Source of the DNA: Sophora flavescens
Taxonomy: Eukaryota; Streptophyta; Magnoliopsida; Fabales; Fabaceae
Assembly: GCA_030762895.1 (NCBI GenBank)
Contig: JAUPTC010000015.1
Span: 1,654,395-1,718,394, forward strand
Direction: 5' to 3'
Length of the DNA stretch: 64,000 nt
The translations under genes were made by a program, and so were the position numbers. The notes beneath the pieces were generated by a model, which saw only the letters and a program-made list of their open reading frames with translations, ran no database searches and was not told the DNA's origin. Below, piece after piece: positions 1 through 15,000 of this stretch (positions are counted from its first letter, which is position 1; each line of letters starts with the position of its first letter).

Positions 1-3000
1 GGTTAGGGTTAAAATAGAGTTTGATTTTAAAATAGGGTTTGGTCAATAATAGGGTTAGAATTAGGGTTTTGGGTAAAATTAGGGTTTCGGGTCAAAATTA
101 GGGTTTAGGTTTAAAATTAGGGTTTAGGGTTAAATAGGGTTTTGAGTTTAAAATTGGGTTTTGGGTCAAAATAGGGTTAGAATTAGGGTTTTGGGTAAAA
201 TTAGGGTTTGGTCAAAATTAGGGTTTTGGGTTAAAATTAGGTTTAGGTCAAAAATAGGGTTTAGGGTTTGAAATAGGGTTTTGTGTAAAAGAGGTTTGGG
301 TCAAAATAGGGTTAGAATTAGGGTTTTGGGTAAAATTAGGATTTGGGTCAAAATTAGGGTTTAGGGTTTGAAATAGGGTTTTGAGTTTCAAATAGGGTTT
401 GTGTCAAAAATAGGGTTAGAATTAGGGTTTGGTAAAAATTGTTTGGAAGGGTCAAATAGGTTAAGGGTTAGAAATAGAGTTTGATTTTAAAATAGGGTTT
501 GGGTCAAAAATAGGGTTAGAATTAGGGTTTTGGGTAAAATTAGGGTTTCGGATCAAAATTAGGGTTTTGGGTTAAAATTAGGGTTTTTGGTCAAAATTAG
601 GGTTTTGGGTCAAATTTGAGTTTAAAATAGGGTTTGGGGTCAAAAATATGGTTAGAATTAGTGTTTAGGGTCAAAATTAGGGTTTAGGGTTTAAAATAGG
701 GTTTTTTGTTTAAAATAGGGTTTTGGGTCAAAAATAATGTTAGAATTAGGGTTTTGGTTAAAATTAGGGTTGGTCAATTTTACGATTTAGGGTCAAAATT
801 AGGGTTTAGGGTTTGAAATAGGGTTTTGAGTTTAAAATAGGGTTTTGGGTCAAAAGGTTAGAATTAGGGTTTTGGGTAAAATTAGGTTACGGGTCAAAAT
901 TAGGGTTTATGGTTTGGAATAGGGTTTTGGGTAAAAATAGGGTTAGAATTAGGGTTTTGGTAAAATTAGGGTTTGGGTAAAATTAGGTTTAGGGTCAAAA
1001 TTAGGGTTTAGGGTTTGAAATAGAGTTTGAGTTTAAAATAGGGTTTTGGGTCAAAAATAGGGTTTGAATTAGAGTTTTGGGTAAAATTAGGGTTTCGGAT
1101 CAAAATTAGGGTTTTGGTTTAAAATTAGGGTTTTGGTCAAAATTAGGGTTTAGGGTCAAAAATAGGTTCAGAATTAGGGTTTTGGATCAAAATTAGGGTT
1201 TAGGGTCAAAAATAGGGTTTTGGGTCAAAAATAGGGTTAGAATTAGGATTTTGGATCAAAATTAGGGTTTAGGGTTTGAATTAGGGTTTTGAGTTTAAAA
1301 TAAGGTTTTGGGTCAAAATTAGGGTTTTGGGTCAAATTTAGAATTTAGGGTCAAAATTAGGGCTTTGATTTAAAAATTGGGTTTTGGGTCAAAAATAGGG
1401 TAGAATTAGGGTTTGGGTAAAATTAGGGTTTAGGGTCAAAATTAGGGTTTAGGGTTTGAAATAGAGTTTTGAGTTTAAAATAGGTTTTGGGTAAAAAATA
1501 GGGTTAGAATTAGGGTTTTGGGTAAAATTAGGATTACGGGTCAAATTAGGGTTTATGGTTAATAGGTTGGTAAGGGTGAAAGGAAAAGGGTTTGGAAATT
1601 TGGGTAAAATTAGGGTTTAGGGTCAAAATTAGGGTTAAGGGTTAAAATAGAGTTTGATTTTAAAATAGGGTTTTGGGTAAAATTAGGGTTTGGTCAAAAT
1701 TAGGGTTTTGGTTTAAAATTAGGGTTTTGGTCAAAATTAGGGTTGGTTTAAAGGGGAAATGATAGGTAGGGTCAAATTAGGGTTTAGGGTTTGAAATAGG
1801 GTTTGAGTTTAAAATAGGGTTTTGGGTCAAAATAAGGTTAGAATTAGGGTTTGGGTCAAAATTAGGGTTAGGTCAATTTACGATTTAGGGTCAAAATTAG
1901 GTTTAGGGTTTGAAATAGGGTTTTGAGTTTAAAATAGGGTTTGGGTCAAAAGGGTTAGAATTAGGGTTTTGGGTAAAATTAGGTTACGGGTCAAAATTAG
2001 GGTTTGGTTTAAAGGGTTTGGGTCAAAATAGGTTAAATAGGTTGGGTAAAATAGGGTTGATTAGGGTTTAGGTTGAAATAGAGTTGAGTTTAAAATAGGG
2101 TTTTGGGTCAAAAATAGGGTTTGAATTAGAGTTTTGGGTAAAATTAGGGTTTCGGATCAAAATTAGGGTTTTGGTTTAAAATTAGGGTTTTGGTCAAAAT
2201 TAGGGTTTAGGGTCAAAAATAGGTTCAGAATTAGGGTTTTGGATCAAAATTAGGGTTTAGGGTCAAAAATAGGGTTTTGGGTCAAAAATAGGGTTAGAAT
2301 TAGGATTTTGGATCAAAATTAGGGTTTAGGGTTTGAATTAGGGTTTTGAGTTTAAAATAAGGTTTTGGGTCAAAATTAGGGTTTTGGGTCAAATTTAGAA
2401 TTTAGGGTCAAAATTAGGGCTTTGATTTAAAAATTGGGTTTTGGGTCAAAAATAGGGATAGAATTAGGGTTTGGGTAAAATTAGGTTTTGGGTCAAAATT
2501 AGGGTTTAGGGTTTGAAATAGAGTTTGAGTTTAAAATAGGGTTTTGGGTCAAAAATAGGGTTAGAATTAGGGGTTTGGGTAAAATTAGGATTACGGGTCA
2601 AAATTAGGGTTTATGGTTTGAAATAGGGTTTTGAGTTTCAAATAGGGTTTGTGTCAAAAATAGGGTTAGAATTAGGGTTTTGGGTAAAAATTTGGGTTTT
2701 GGGTCAAAATTAGGGTTTAGGGTCAAAATTAGGGTTAAGGGTTAAAAATAGAGTTTTGATTTTAAAATAGAGTTTTGGGTAAAATTAGGGTTTGGATCAA
2801 AATTAGGGTTTTGGTTTAAAATTAGGGTTTTGGTCAAAATTAGTGTTTTGAGTTTAAAATATTTTAAAGGGTCAAAATACCGTTAGAATTAGTGTTTAGC
2901 GCCAAAATTACGGTTTAGGGTTTGAAATAGGGTTTTGAGTTTAAAATAGGGTTTTGGGTCAAAAATAAGGTTAGAATTAGGGTTTTGGTCAAAATTAGGG

Positions 3001-6000
3001 TTAGGGTCAATTTACGATTTAGGGTCAAAATTAGGGTTTAGGGTTTGAAATAGGGTTTTGAGTTTAAAAAGGTTTTGGGTCAAAGGGTTAGAATTAGGGT
3101 TTTGGGTAAAATTAGGGTTACTGGTCAAAATTAGGGTTTATGGTTTGAAATAGGTTGGGTCAAAATAGGTTAGAAGGAATTAGGTTTTGGGTAAAAATTA
3201 TGGTTTTGGGTAAAAATTAGGGTTTCGGGTTTGAAATAGAGTTGAGTTTAAAATAGGGTTTTGGGTCAAAAATAGGGTTTGAATTAGAGTTTTGGGTAAA
3301 ATTAGGGTTTGGATCAAAATTAGGGTTTTGGTTTAAAATTAGGGTTTTTGGTCAAAATTAGGGTTTAGGGTCAAAAATAGGTTTAGAATTAGGGTTTTGG
3401 ATCAAAATTAGGGTTTAGGGTCAAAAATAGGGTTTTGGGTCAAAAATAGGGTTAGAATTAGGATTTTGGATCAAAATTAGGGTTTAGGGTTTGAATTAGG
3501 GTTTTGAGTTTAAAATAAGGTTTTGGGTCAAAATTAGGGTTTGGTCAAATTTAGAATTTAGGGTCAAAATTAGGGCTTTGATTTAAAAATTGGGTTTTGG
3601 GTCAAAAATAGGGATAGAATTAGGGTTTTGGGTAAAAATTAGGGTTTTGGGTCAAAATTAGGGTTTAGGGTTTGAAATAGAGTTTTGAGTTTAAAAAGGT
3701 TTTGGGTAAAAATAGGGTTAGAATTAGGTTTTGGGAAAATTAGATTATTAGGGTTTATGGTTTGAAATAGGGTTTTGAGTTTCAAATAGGGTTTTGTGTC
3801 AAAAATAGGGTTAGAATTAGGGTTTTAGGTAAAAATTTGGTTTTGGGTCAAAATTAGGGTTTAGGGTCAAAATTAGGGTTTAGGGTTAAAAATAGAGTTT
3901 TGATTTTAAAATAGAGTTTTGGGTAAAATTAGGGTTTGATCAAAATTAGGGTTTTGGTTTAAAATTAGGGTTTTTGGTCAAAATTAGGGTTTGAGTTTAA
4001 AATAGGGTTTTGGGTCAAAAATATGGTTAGAATTAGTGTTTAGGGTCAAAATTAGGGTTTAGGGTTTGAAATAGGGTTTGGAGTTTAAAATAGGGTTTTG
4101 GGTCAAAAATAAGGTTAAATTAGGGTTTGGTCAAAATTAGGGTTAAGGTCAATTTTACGATTTAGGGTCAAAATTAGGGTTTAGGGTTTGAAATAGGGTT
4201 TTGAGTTTAAAACAGGGTTTTGGGTCAAAAAGGGTTAGAATTAGGGTTTTGGGTAAAATTAGGGTTACGGGTCAAAATTAGGGTTTATGGTTTGAAACAG
4301 GGTTTTGGGTCAAAAATAGGGTTAGAATTAGGGTTTTGGGTAAAAATTAGGGTTTAGGGTCAAAATTAGGGTTTAGGGTTTGAAATAGAGTTGAGTTTAA
4401 AATAGGGTTTTGGGTCAAAAATAGGGTTTGAATTAGAGTTTTGGGTAAAATTAGGGTTTCGGATCAAAATTAGGGTTTTGGTTTAAAATTAGGGTTTTTG
4501 GTCAAAATTAGGGTTTTGGGTCAAAAATAGGTTTAGAATTAGGGTTTTGGATCAAAATTAGGGTTTAGGGTCAAAAATAGGGTTTTGGGTCAAAAATAGG
4601 GTTAGAATTAGGATTTTGGATCAAAATTAGGGTTTAGGGTTTGAATTAGGGTTTTGAGTTTAAAATAAGGTTTTGGGTCAAAATTAGGGTTTTGGGTCAA
4701 ATTTAGAATTTAGGGTCAAAATTAGGGCTTTGATTTAAAAATTGTGTTTTGGGTCAAAAATAGGGTTAGAATTAGGGTTTTGGGTAAAAATTAGGGTTTA
4801 GGGTCAAAATTAGGGTTTAGGGTTTGAAATAGAGTTTTGAGTTTAAAATAGGGTTTTGAAAAATAGGGTTTGAATTAGGGTTTGGGTAAAATTAGGGTTA
4901 AAATTAGGGTTTTGGGTTTGAAATAGGGTTTTGAGTTTAAATAGGGTTTTGTCAAAAATAGGTTAGAATTAGGGTTTTAGGTAAAATTTGGTTTTGGGTC
5001 AAAATTAGGGTTTAGGGTCAAAATTAGGGTTAAGGTTAAAAATAGGTTTGATTTAAATAGTTTGGGTAAAATTAGGGTTTGGATCAAAATTAGGGTTTTG
5101 GTTTAAAATTAGGGTTTTGGTCAAAATTAGGTTTTGAGTTTAAAATAGGGTTTTGGTCAAAATAGGTTAGAATTAGGTTTAGGGTCAAAATTAGGGTTTA
5201 GGGTTTGAAATAGGGTTTGGGTTTAAAATAGGGTTTTGGGTCAAAAATAGGTTAGAATTAGGGTTTGGGTCAAAATTAGGTTTTGGGTCAATTTAGTTTA
5301 GGTCAAAATTAGGGTTTAGGGTTTGAAATAGGGTTTTGAGTTTAAAATAGGGTTTTGTTTCAAAAATAGGTTTGAATTAGGGTTTTGGGTAAAATTAGGG
5401 TTTTGGGTCAAAATTGGTAGGTCAAAATTAGGTTTAGGGTTTGAAATAGGTTGAGTTTAAAATAGGGTTTTGGGTCAAAAATAGGGTTAGAATTAGGGTT
5501 TTGGGTAAAATTAGGGTTTTGGATCAAAATTAGGGTTTTGGTTTAAAATTAGGGTTTTGGTCAAAATTAGGGTTTGGTTAAAAATAGGTTTAGTTGGTTG
5601 GTAAAATTAGGGTTTAGGGTAAAATAGGGTTTTAAAAATAGGTTATTAGGGTTTTGGATCAAAAAGGTTAGGTTTGAATTAGGGTTTTGGTTTAAAATAG
5701 GTTTTGGGTCAAAATTAGGTTTTGGTAAAAATAGGAAAATAGGTTGATTTAAAAATGGGTTTTCAAAATAGGGTTAGAATTAGGGTTTGGGTAAAATTAG
5801 GGTTTGGGTCAAAATTAGGGTTTAGGGTTTGAAATAGAGTTTTGAGTTTAAAATAGGGTTTTGGGTCAAAAATAGGGTTAAATTAGGGTTTTGGGTAAAA
5901 TTAGGATTTGGGTCAAAATTAGGGTTTATGGTTTGAAATAGGGTTTTGAGTTCAAATAGGGTTTGAAAATAGGGTTAGAAATAGGGTTTTGGGTAAAATT

Positions 6001-9000
6001 TGGTTTTGTAAAATTAGGGTTTAGGGTAAAATTAGGGTTAAGGGTTAAAAATAGGGTTTTGATTTAAATTAGGGTTTGGGTAAAATTAGGTTTTGGATCA
6101 AAATTAGGGTTTGGTTTAAAATTAGGGTTTTGGTCAAAATAGGGTTTAAAATAGGTTTGGGTCAAAATAGGTTAGAATTAGTGTTTAGGGTCAAAATTAG
6201 GGTTTAGGGTTTGAAATAGGGTTTGAGTTTAAAATAGGGTTTTGGGTCAAAAATAAGGTTAGAATTAGGGTTTGGTCAAAATTAGGGTTAGGGTCAATTT
6301 ACGATTTAGGGTCAAAATTAGGGTTTAGGGTTTGAAATAGGGTTTTGAGTTTAAAATAGGGTTTTGGGTCAAAAAGGTTAGAATTAGGGTTTTGGGTAAA
6401 ATTAGGGTTACGGGTCAACATTAGGGTTTATGGTTTGAAATAGGGTTTGGGTCAAAAATAGGGTTAAATTAGGGTAAATAGGTTGGGTAAAATAGGTTTA
6501 GGTCAAAATTAGGGTTTAGGGTTTGAAATAGAGTTGAGTTTAAAATAGGTTTGGGTCAAAAATAGGGTTTGAATTAGAGTTTTGGGTAAAATTAGGGTTT
6601 GGATCAAAATTAGGGTTTTGGTTTAAAATTAGGGTTTTGGTCAAAATTAGGGTTTAGGTTAAAAATAGGTTTAGAATTAGGGTTTTGGATCAAAATTAGG
6701 GTTTAGGGTCAAAAATAGGGTTTTGGGTCAAAAATAGGGTTAGAATTAGGATTTTGGATCAAAATTAGGGTTTAGGGTTTGAATTAGGGTTTTGAGTTTA
6801 AAATAAGGTTTTGGGTCAAAATTAGGGTTTTGGGTCAAATTTAGAATTTAGGGTCAAAATTAGGGTTTGATTTAAAATTGGGTTTTGGGTCAAAAATAGG
6901 GATAGAATTAGGGTTTTGGGTAAATTAGGTTCAAAATTAGGGTTTAGGGTTTGAAATAGAGTTTTGAGTTTAAAATAGGGTTTTGGGTAAAAATAGGGTT
7001 AGAATTAGGGTTTTGGGTAAAATTAGGATTAATAGGTTTATGGTTTGAAATAGGGTTTGAGTTTCAAATAGGTTGTGTCAAAAAGGTTAGAATTAGGGTT
7101 TTAGGTAAAATTTGGTTTTGGGTCAAAATTAGGGTTTAGGGTCAAAATTAGGGTTTTGGGTTAAAAATAGAGTTTTGATTTTAAAATAGAGTTTTGGGTA
7201 AAATTAGGGTTTGGATCAAAAGGGTTTTGGTTTAAAATTAGGGTTTTGGTCAAAATTAGGGTTTGAGTTTAAAATAGGGTTTGGGTCAAAATATGGTTAG
7301 AATTAGTGTTTAGGTCAAAATTAGGGTTTTTGGTTTGAAATAGGGTTTGGAGTTTAAAATAGGGTTTTGGTCAAAAATAAGGTTAGAATTAGGGTTTGGT
7401 AAAATTAGGGTTAGGGTCAATTTAGGATTTAGGGTCAAAATTAGGGTTTAGGGTTTGAAATAGGGTTTTGAGTTTAAAAAATTTGGTCAAAAGGGTTAGA
7501 ATTAGGGTTTTGGGTAAAATTAGGTTCAAAATTAGGGTTTATGGTTTAAAGGGTTTGGGTCAAAAAGGTAGAATAGGGTGGTAAAAGGTGGGAAAAAGGG
7601 TAAATTAGGGTTTAGGGTTTGAAATAGAGTTGAGTTTAAAATAGGGTTTTGGGTCAAAAATAGGGTTAGAATTAGAGTTTTGGGTAAAATTAGGGTTGGA
7701 TCAAAATTAGGGTTTTGGTTTAAAATTAGGGTTTTGGTCAAAATTAGGGTTTAGGGTCAAAAATAGGTTTAGAATTAGGGTTTTGGATCAAAATTAGGGT
7801 TTAGGGTCAAAAATAGGGTTTGGGTCAAAAATAGGGTTAGAATTAGGATTTTGGATCAAAATTAGGGTTTAGGGTTTGAATTAGGGTTTGAGTTTAAAAT
7901 AAGGTTTTGGGTCAAAATTAGGGTTTTGGGTCAAATTTAGAATTTAGGTCAAAATTAGGGCTTTGATTTAAAAATTGGGTTTGGGTCAAAAATAGGGATA
8001 GAATTAGGGTTTTGGGTAAAAATTAGGGTTTTGGGTCAAAATAGGGTTTAGGGTTTGAAATAGAGTTTGAGTTTAAAATAGGGTTTGGGTCAAAAATAGG
8101 GTTAGAATTAGGGTTTTGGGTAAAAGGAGGTCAAATAGGGTTTATGGTTTGAAATAGGGTTTTGAGTTTCAAATAGGGTTTGGTCAAAAAGGTTAGAATT
8201 AGGTTTTAGGTAAAATTTGGTTTTGGGTCAAAATTAGGGTTTAGGGTCAAAATTAGGGTTAGGTTAAAATAGAGTTTGATTTTAAAATAGAGTTTTGGGT
8301 AAAATTAGGGTTTGGATCAAAATTAGGTTTTGGTTTAAAATTAGGGTTTTGGTCAAAATTAGGTTTTGAGTTTAAAATAGGGTTTTGGGTCAAAATATGG
8401 TTAGAATTAGTGTTTAGGGTCAAAATTAGGTTTAGGTTTGAAATAGGGTTTGGAGTTTAAAATAGGTTTTGGGTCAAAATAAGGTTAGAATTAGGGTTTG
8501 GGTCAAAATTAGGGTTGCAATTTACGATTTAGGGTCAAAATTAGGGTTTAGGGTTTGAAATAGGGTTTTGAGTTTAAAAAGGTTTTGGTCAAAAAGGGTT
8601 AGAATTAGGGTTTTGGGTAAAATTAGGGTTACGTCAAAATTAGGGTTTATGGTTTGGAATAGGGTTTTGGGTCAAAATAGGTTAGAATTAGGGTTTGGGT
8701 AAAAATTAGGGTTTGGGTAAAATTAGGTGGTAAAATTAGGGTTTAGGGTTTGAAATAGAGTTGAGTTTAAAATAGGGTTTGGGTCAAAAATAGGGTTAGA
8801 ATTAGAGTTTTGGGTAAAATTAGGGTTTGGATCAAAATTAGGGTTTTGGTTTAAAATTAGGGTTTTTGGTCAAAATTAGGGTTTAGGGTCAAAAATAGGT
8901 TTAGAATTAGGGTTTTGGATCAAAATTAGGGTTTAGGGTCAAAAATAGGGTTTTGGGTCAAAAATAGGGTTAGAATTAGGATTTTGGATCAAAATTAGGG

Positions 9001-12000
9001 TTTAGGGTTTGAATTAGGGTTTTGAGTTTAAAATAAGGTTTTGGGTCAAAATTAGGGTTTTGGGTCAAATTTAGAATTTAGGGTCAAAATTAGGGCTTTG
9101 ATTTAAAAATTGGGTTTTGGGTCAAAAATAGGGATAGAATTAGGGTTTTGGGTAAAAATTAGGGTTTTGGGTCAAAATTAGGGTTTAGGGTTTGAAATAG
9201 AGTTTTGAGTTTAAAATAGGGTTTTGGGTCAAAAATAGGGTTAGAATTAGGGTTTATGGTTTGAAATAGGGTTTTGAGTTTCAAATAGGGTTTTGTGTCA
9301 AAAATAGGGTTAGAATTAGGGTTTTAGGTAAAATTTGGTTTTGGTCAAAATTAGGGTTTAGGGTCAAAATTAGGGTTAAGGGTTAAAATAGAGTTTGATT
9401 TTAAAATAGAGTTTGGGTAAAATTAGGGTTGGATAAAATTAGGGTTTTGGTTAAAATTAGGTTTTGGTCAAAATTAGGGTTTTGCGTTTAAAATAGGGTT
9501 TTGGGTCAAAAATACTGCTTAAATTAGTGTTTAGGGTCAAAATTAGGGTTTAGGGTTTGAAATAGGGTTTGGAGTTTAAAATAGGGTTTGGGTCAAAAAT
9601 AGGTTAGAATTAGGGTTTGGGTCAAAATTAGGGTTTGTCAATTTGTTTAGGTCAAAATTAGGTTTAGGGTTTGAAATAGGGTTTTGAGTTTAAAAAGGTT
9701 TTGGTCAAAAGGTTAAATTAGGGTTTTGGGTAAAATTAGGTTACGGTCAAAATTAGGGTTTATGGTTTGAAAAAGGTTTGGTCAAAATAGGGTTAGAATT
9801 AGGGTTTGGTAAAAGGAAAAAGGTGGGTCAAATAGGGTTTAGGGTTTGAAATAGAGTTGAGTTTAAAATAGGGTTTTGGGTCAAAAATAGGGTTTGAATT
9901 AGAGTTTTGGGTAAAATTAGGGTTTTGATCAAAATTAGGGTTTTGGTTTAAAATTAGGGTTTTTGGTAAAAATTAGGGTATAGGGTCAAAAATAGGTTTA
10001 GAATTAGGGTTTGGATCAAAATTAGGGTTTAGGGTCAAAAATAGGGTTTTGGGTCAAAAATAGGGTTAGAATTAGGATTTTGGATCAAAATTAGGGTTTA
10101 GGGTTTGAATTAGGGTTTTGAGTTTAAAATAAGGTTTTGGGTCAAAATTAGGGTTTTGGGTCAAATTTAGAATTTAGGGTCAAAATTAGGGCTTTGATTT
10201 ATAAATTGGGTTTGGGTCAAAAATAGGGGAATTAGGGTTTTGGGTAAAAATTAGAGTTTTGGGTCAAAATTAGGGTTTAGGGTTTGAAATAGAGTTTGAG
10301 TTTAAAATAGGGTTTTGGGTAAAAATAGGGTTAGAATTAGGGTTTGGGTAAATTAGGATTACGGTCAAATTAGGGTTTATGGTTTGAAATAGGGTTTGAG
10401 TTTCAAATGGTTTGGTCAAAATAGGTAAATTAGGGTTTTAGGTAAAATTGGTTTTGGGTAAAATTAGGGTTTAGGTCAAAATTAGGTTAAGGGTTAAAAA
10501 TAGAGTTTGATTTAAAATAGGTTTGGGTAAAATTAGGTTTTGGATCAAAATTAGGGTTTGGTTTAAAATTAGGGTTTTGGTCAAAATTAGGTTTGAGTTT
10601 AAAATAGGTTTTGGGTCAAAATATGGTTAGAATTAGTGTTTAGGGTCAAAATTAGGGTTTAGGGTTTGAAATAGGGTTTGAGTTTAAAATAGGGTTTTGG
10701 GTCAAAATAAGGTTAGAATTAGGGTTTGGTCAAAATTAGGGTTAAGGTCAATTTACGATTTAGGGTCAAAATTAGGGTTTAGGGTTTGAAATAGGGTTTT
10801 GAGTTTAAAAAATTTTGGTCAAAAGGTTAGAATTAGGGTTTTGGGTAAAATTAGGTTACGGTCAAAATTAGGGTTTATGGTTTGAAATAGGGTTTTGGGT
10901 CAAAAATAGGTTGAATTAGGTTTTGGTAAAAATTAGGGTTTTGGGTCAAAATTAGGGTTTAGGGTTTGAAATAGAGTTGAGTTTAAAATAGGGTTTGGGT
11001 CAAAAATAGGGTTTGAATTAGAGTTTTGGGTAAAATTAGGGTTTGGATCAAAATTAGGGTTTTGGTTTAAAATTAGGGTTTTTGGTCAAAATTAGGGTTT
11101 AGGGTCAAAAATAGGTTTAGAATTAGGGTTTTGGATCAAAATTAGGTTTAGGGTCAAAAATAGGGTTTTGGGTCAAAATAGGGTTAGAATTAGGATTTTG
11201 GATCAAAATTAGGGTTTAGGGTTTGAATTAGGGTTTGAGTTTAAAATAAGGTTTTGGGTCAAAATTAGGGTTTTGGGTCAAATTTAGAATTTAGGGTCAA
11301 AATTAGGGTTTGATTTAAAAATTGGGTTTTGGGTCAAAAATAGGGATAGAATTAGGGTTTGGGTAAAATTAGGGTTTTGGGTCAAAATTAGGGTTTAGGG
11401 TTTGAAATAGAGTTTTGAGTTTAAAATAGGGTTTGGTCAAAAATAGGGTTAGAATTAGGTTTTGGGTAAAATTAGGGTTATGGTCAAAATTAGGGTTTAT
11501 GGTTTGAAATAGGTTTGAGTTAATAGGGTTTGTGTAAAATAGGGTAAATTAGGGTTTTAGGTAAAATTTGGTTTTGGGTCAAAATTAGGTTTAGGGTCAA
11601 AATTAGGGTTAAGGTTTAAAATAGAGTTTGATTTTAAAATAGGTTTTGGGTAAAATTAGGTTTGATCAAAATTAGGTTTGGTTTAAAATTAGGGTTTGGT
11701 CAAAATTAGGTTTTGAGTTTAAAATAGGGTTTTGGGTCAAAAATATGGTTAGAATTAGTGTTTAGGGTCAAAATTAGGGTTTAGGGTTTGAAATAGGGTT
11801 TGGAGTTTAAAATAGGGTTTTGGGTCAAAAATAAGGTTAAATTAGGGTTTGGGTCAAAATTAGGGTTAGTCAATTTACGATTTAGGTCAAAATTAGGTTT
11901 AGGGTTTGAAATAGGGTTTGAGTTTAAAAAGGGTTTTGGGTCAAAAAGGGTTAGAATTAGGGTTTTGGGTAAAATTAGGGTTAGGTCAAAATTAGGGTTT

Positions 12001-15000
12001 ATGGTTTGAAATAGGGTTTTGGGTCAAAAATAGGGTTAAATTAGGGTTTTGGGTAAAATTAGGTTTAAAGGGAAAATTAGGTTTAGGTTTGAAATAGAGT
12101 TTGAGTTTAAAATAGGGTTTTGGGTCAAAAAAAGGGTTTGAAGTAGAGTTATGTGTAAAATAAGGGTTTCGGATCAAAATTAGGGTTTTGGTTTAAAATT
12201 AGGGTTTTTGGTCATAAGTAGGGTTTAGGTCAAAAATAGGTTTAGAATTAGGGTTTGGGATCAAAATTAGGGTTTAGGGTCAAAAATAGGGTTTTGGGAC
12301 AAAAATAGGGTTAGAATTAGGATTTTGGATCAAAATTAGGGTTTAGGGTTTGAATTAGGGTTTTGAGTTTAAAATAAGGTTTTGGGTCAAAATTAGGGTT
12401 CTGGGTCAAATTTAGAATTTAGGGTCAAAATTAGGCTTTGATTTAAAAATTGGGTTTTGGGTCAAAAATAGGGTTAGAATTAGGGTTTTGGGTAAAATTA
12501 GGGTTAAAGGTAGGTCAAAATTAGGGTTTAGGGTTTGAAATAGAGTTTTGAGTTTAAAATAGGGTTTGGGTCAAAAATAGGGTTAGAATTAGGTTTTTGG
12601 GTAAAATTAGGGTTATGGGTCAAAATTACGGTTTAGGAAATAGGTGGAAAATTGGTTTTGGGTCAAAATAGGGTTTAGTAAATAGGGTTAAGGGTTAAAA
12701 TAATTAAAATAGGTTTGGGTAAAATTAGGGTTTGTAAAATTAGGGTTTGGTTAAAATTAGGGTTTTGGGTCAAAATTAGGTTTTGATTAAAATGGTTTGA
12801 AAATAGATAGGTTTAGGGTCAAAATTAGGTTTAGGTTAAATAGGGTTTGAGTTTAAATAGGTTTGTCAAAAAGGTAGAATGGTCAAAATAGGGTTTGGTC
12901 AAATTAGGATTTAGGGTCAAAATTAGGGTTTAGGGTTTGAAATAGGGTTTGAGTTTAAAATAGGGTTTTGGGTCAAAAAAGGGTTAGAATTAGGGTTTTG
13001 GGTAAAATTAGGGTTACGGTCAAAATTAGGGTTTTGGTTTGAAATAGGGTTTAGGGTCAAAAAGGGTTAAAATTAGGGTTTTGTGTAAAATTAGGGTTTG
13101 AAAATTAGGGTTTTGGGTCAAAATTAGGGTTTAGGGTTTGAAAAGATTGAGTTTAAAATAGGGTTTTGGGTCAAAAATAGGGTTTGAATTAGAGTTTTGG
13201 GTAAAATTAGGGTTTGGATCAAAATTAGGGTTTTGGTTTAAAATTAGGGTTTTTGGTCAAAATTAGGGTTTGGGTCAAAAATAGGTTTAGAATTAGGGTT
13301 TTGGATCAAAATTAGGGTTTAGGGTCAAAAATAGGGTTTGGGTAATAGGGTTAGAATTAGGATTTTGGATCAAAATTAGGGTTTAGGGTTTGAATTAGGG
13401 TTTTGAGTTTAAAATAAGGTTTTGGGTCAAAATTAGGGTTTTGGGTCAAAGTTAGGGTTTAGGGTCAAAATAAGGGTTTGAATTAGGGTTTTGGGTCAAA
13501 AATAGGGATAGAATTAGGGTTTTGGGTAAAAATTAGGGTTTTGGGTCAAAATTAGGGTTTAGGGTTTGAAATAGAGTTTTGAGTTTAAAATAGGGTTTTG
13601 GGTAAAAATAGGGTTAGAATTAGGGTTTTGGGTAAAATTAGGATTAGTCAAAATTAGGGTTTATGGTTTGAAATAGGGTTTGAGTTTCAAATAGGGTTTT
13701 GGGTCAAAAATAGGGTTAGAATTAGGGTTTTAGGTAAAAATTTGGTTTTGGGTCAAAATTAGGTTTAGGGTCAAAATTAGGGTTAAGGGTTAAAAATAGA
13801 GTTTTGATTTTAAAATAGAGTTTTGGGTAAAATTAGGGTTTGGATCAAATTAGGGTTTTGGTTTAAAATTAGGGTTTTGGTCAAAATTAGGGTTTGAGTT
13901 TAAAATAGGGTTTTGGGTCAAAAAATGGTTAGAATTAGTGTTTAGGGTCAAAATTAGGGTTTAGGGTTTGAAATAGGGTTTGGAGTTTAAAATAGGGTTT
14001 GGGTCAAAAATAAGGTTAGAATTAGGGTTTGGTCAAAATTAGGGTTTGGTCAATTTAGTTTAGGGTAAAATTAGGGTTTAGGGTTTGAAATAGGGTTTTG
14101 AGTTTAAAAAGGGTTTTGGGTCAAAAGGTTAGAATTAGGGTTTTGGGTAAAATTAGGTTTACGGTCAAAATTAGGGTTTAGGTTTGAAATGGCAAAATAG
14201 GGTTAGAATTAGGGTTTTGGGTAAAAATTAGGGTTTTGGGTAAAAATTAGGGTTTAGGGTCAAAATTAGGGTTTAGGGTTTGAAATAGAGTTGAGTTTAA
14301 AATAGGGTTTTGGGTCAAAAATAGGGTTTGAATTAGAGTTTTGGGTAAAATTAGGGTTTCGGATCAAAATTAGGGTTTTGGTTTAAAATTAGGGTTTTTG
14401 GTCAAAATTAGGGTTTAGGGTCAAAAATAGGTTTAGAATTAGGGTTTTGGATCAAAATTAGGGTTTAGGGTCAAAAATAGGGTTTTGGGTCAAAAATAGG
14501 GTTAGAATTAGGATTTTGGATCAAAATTAGGGTTTAGGGTTTGAATTAGGGTTTTGAGTTTAAAATAAGGTTTTGGGTCAAAATTAGGGTTTTGGGTCAA
14601 ATTTAGAATTTTGGGTCAAAATTAGGGCTTTGATTTAAAAATTGGGTTTTGGTTAAAAAATAGGGTTCGAATTAGGGTTTTGGGTAAAAATTAGGGTTTT
14701 GGGTCAAAATTAGGGTTTAGGGTTTGAAATAGAGTTTTGAGTTTAAAATAGGGTTTTGGGTCAAAAATAGGGTTAGAATTAGGGTTTATGGTTTGAAATA
14801 GGGTTTTGAGTTTCAAATAGGGTTTTGTGTCAAAAATAGGGTTAGAATTAGGGTTTTAGGTAAAAATTTGGTTTTTGGGTCAAAATTATGGTTTAGGGTC
14901 AAAATTAGGGTTAAGGGTTAAAAATAGAGTTTTGATTTTAAAATAGAGTTTTGGGTAAAATTAGGGTTTCGGATCAAAATTAGGGTTTTGGTTTAAAATT

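Noticed and set aside
1..60. True chromosome end at the left edge
   Set aside because: The first bases read GGTTAGGGTTAAAATAGAG, the ordinary degenerate words. No run of perfect telomere units is present, and the G-rich strand points into the window, not toward the left edge.
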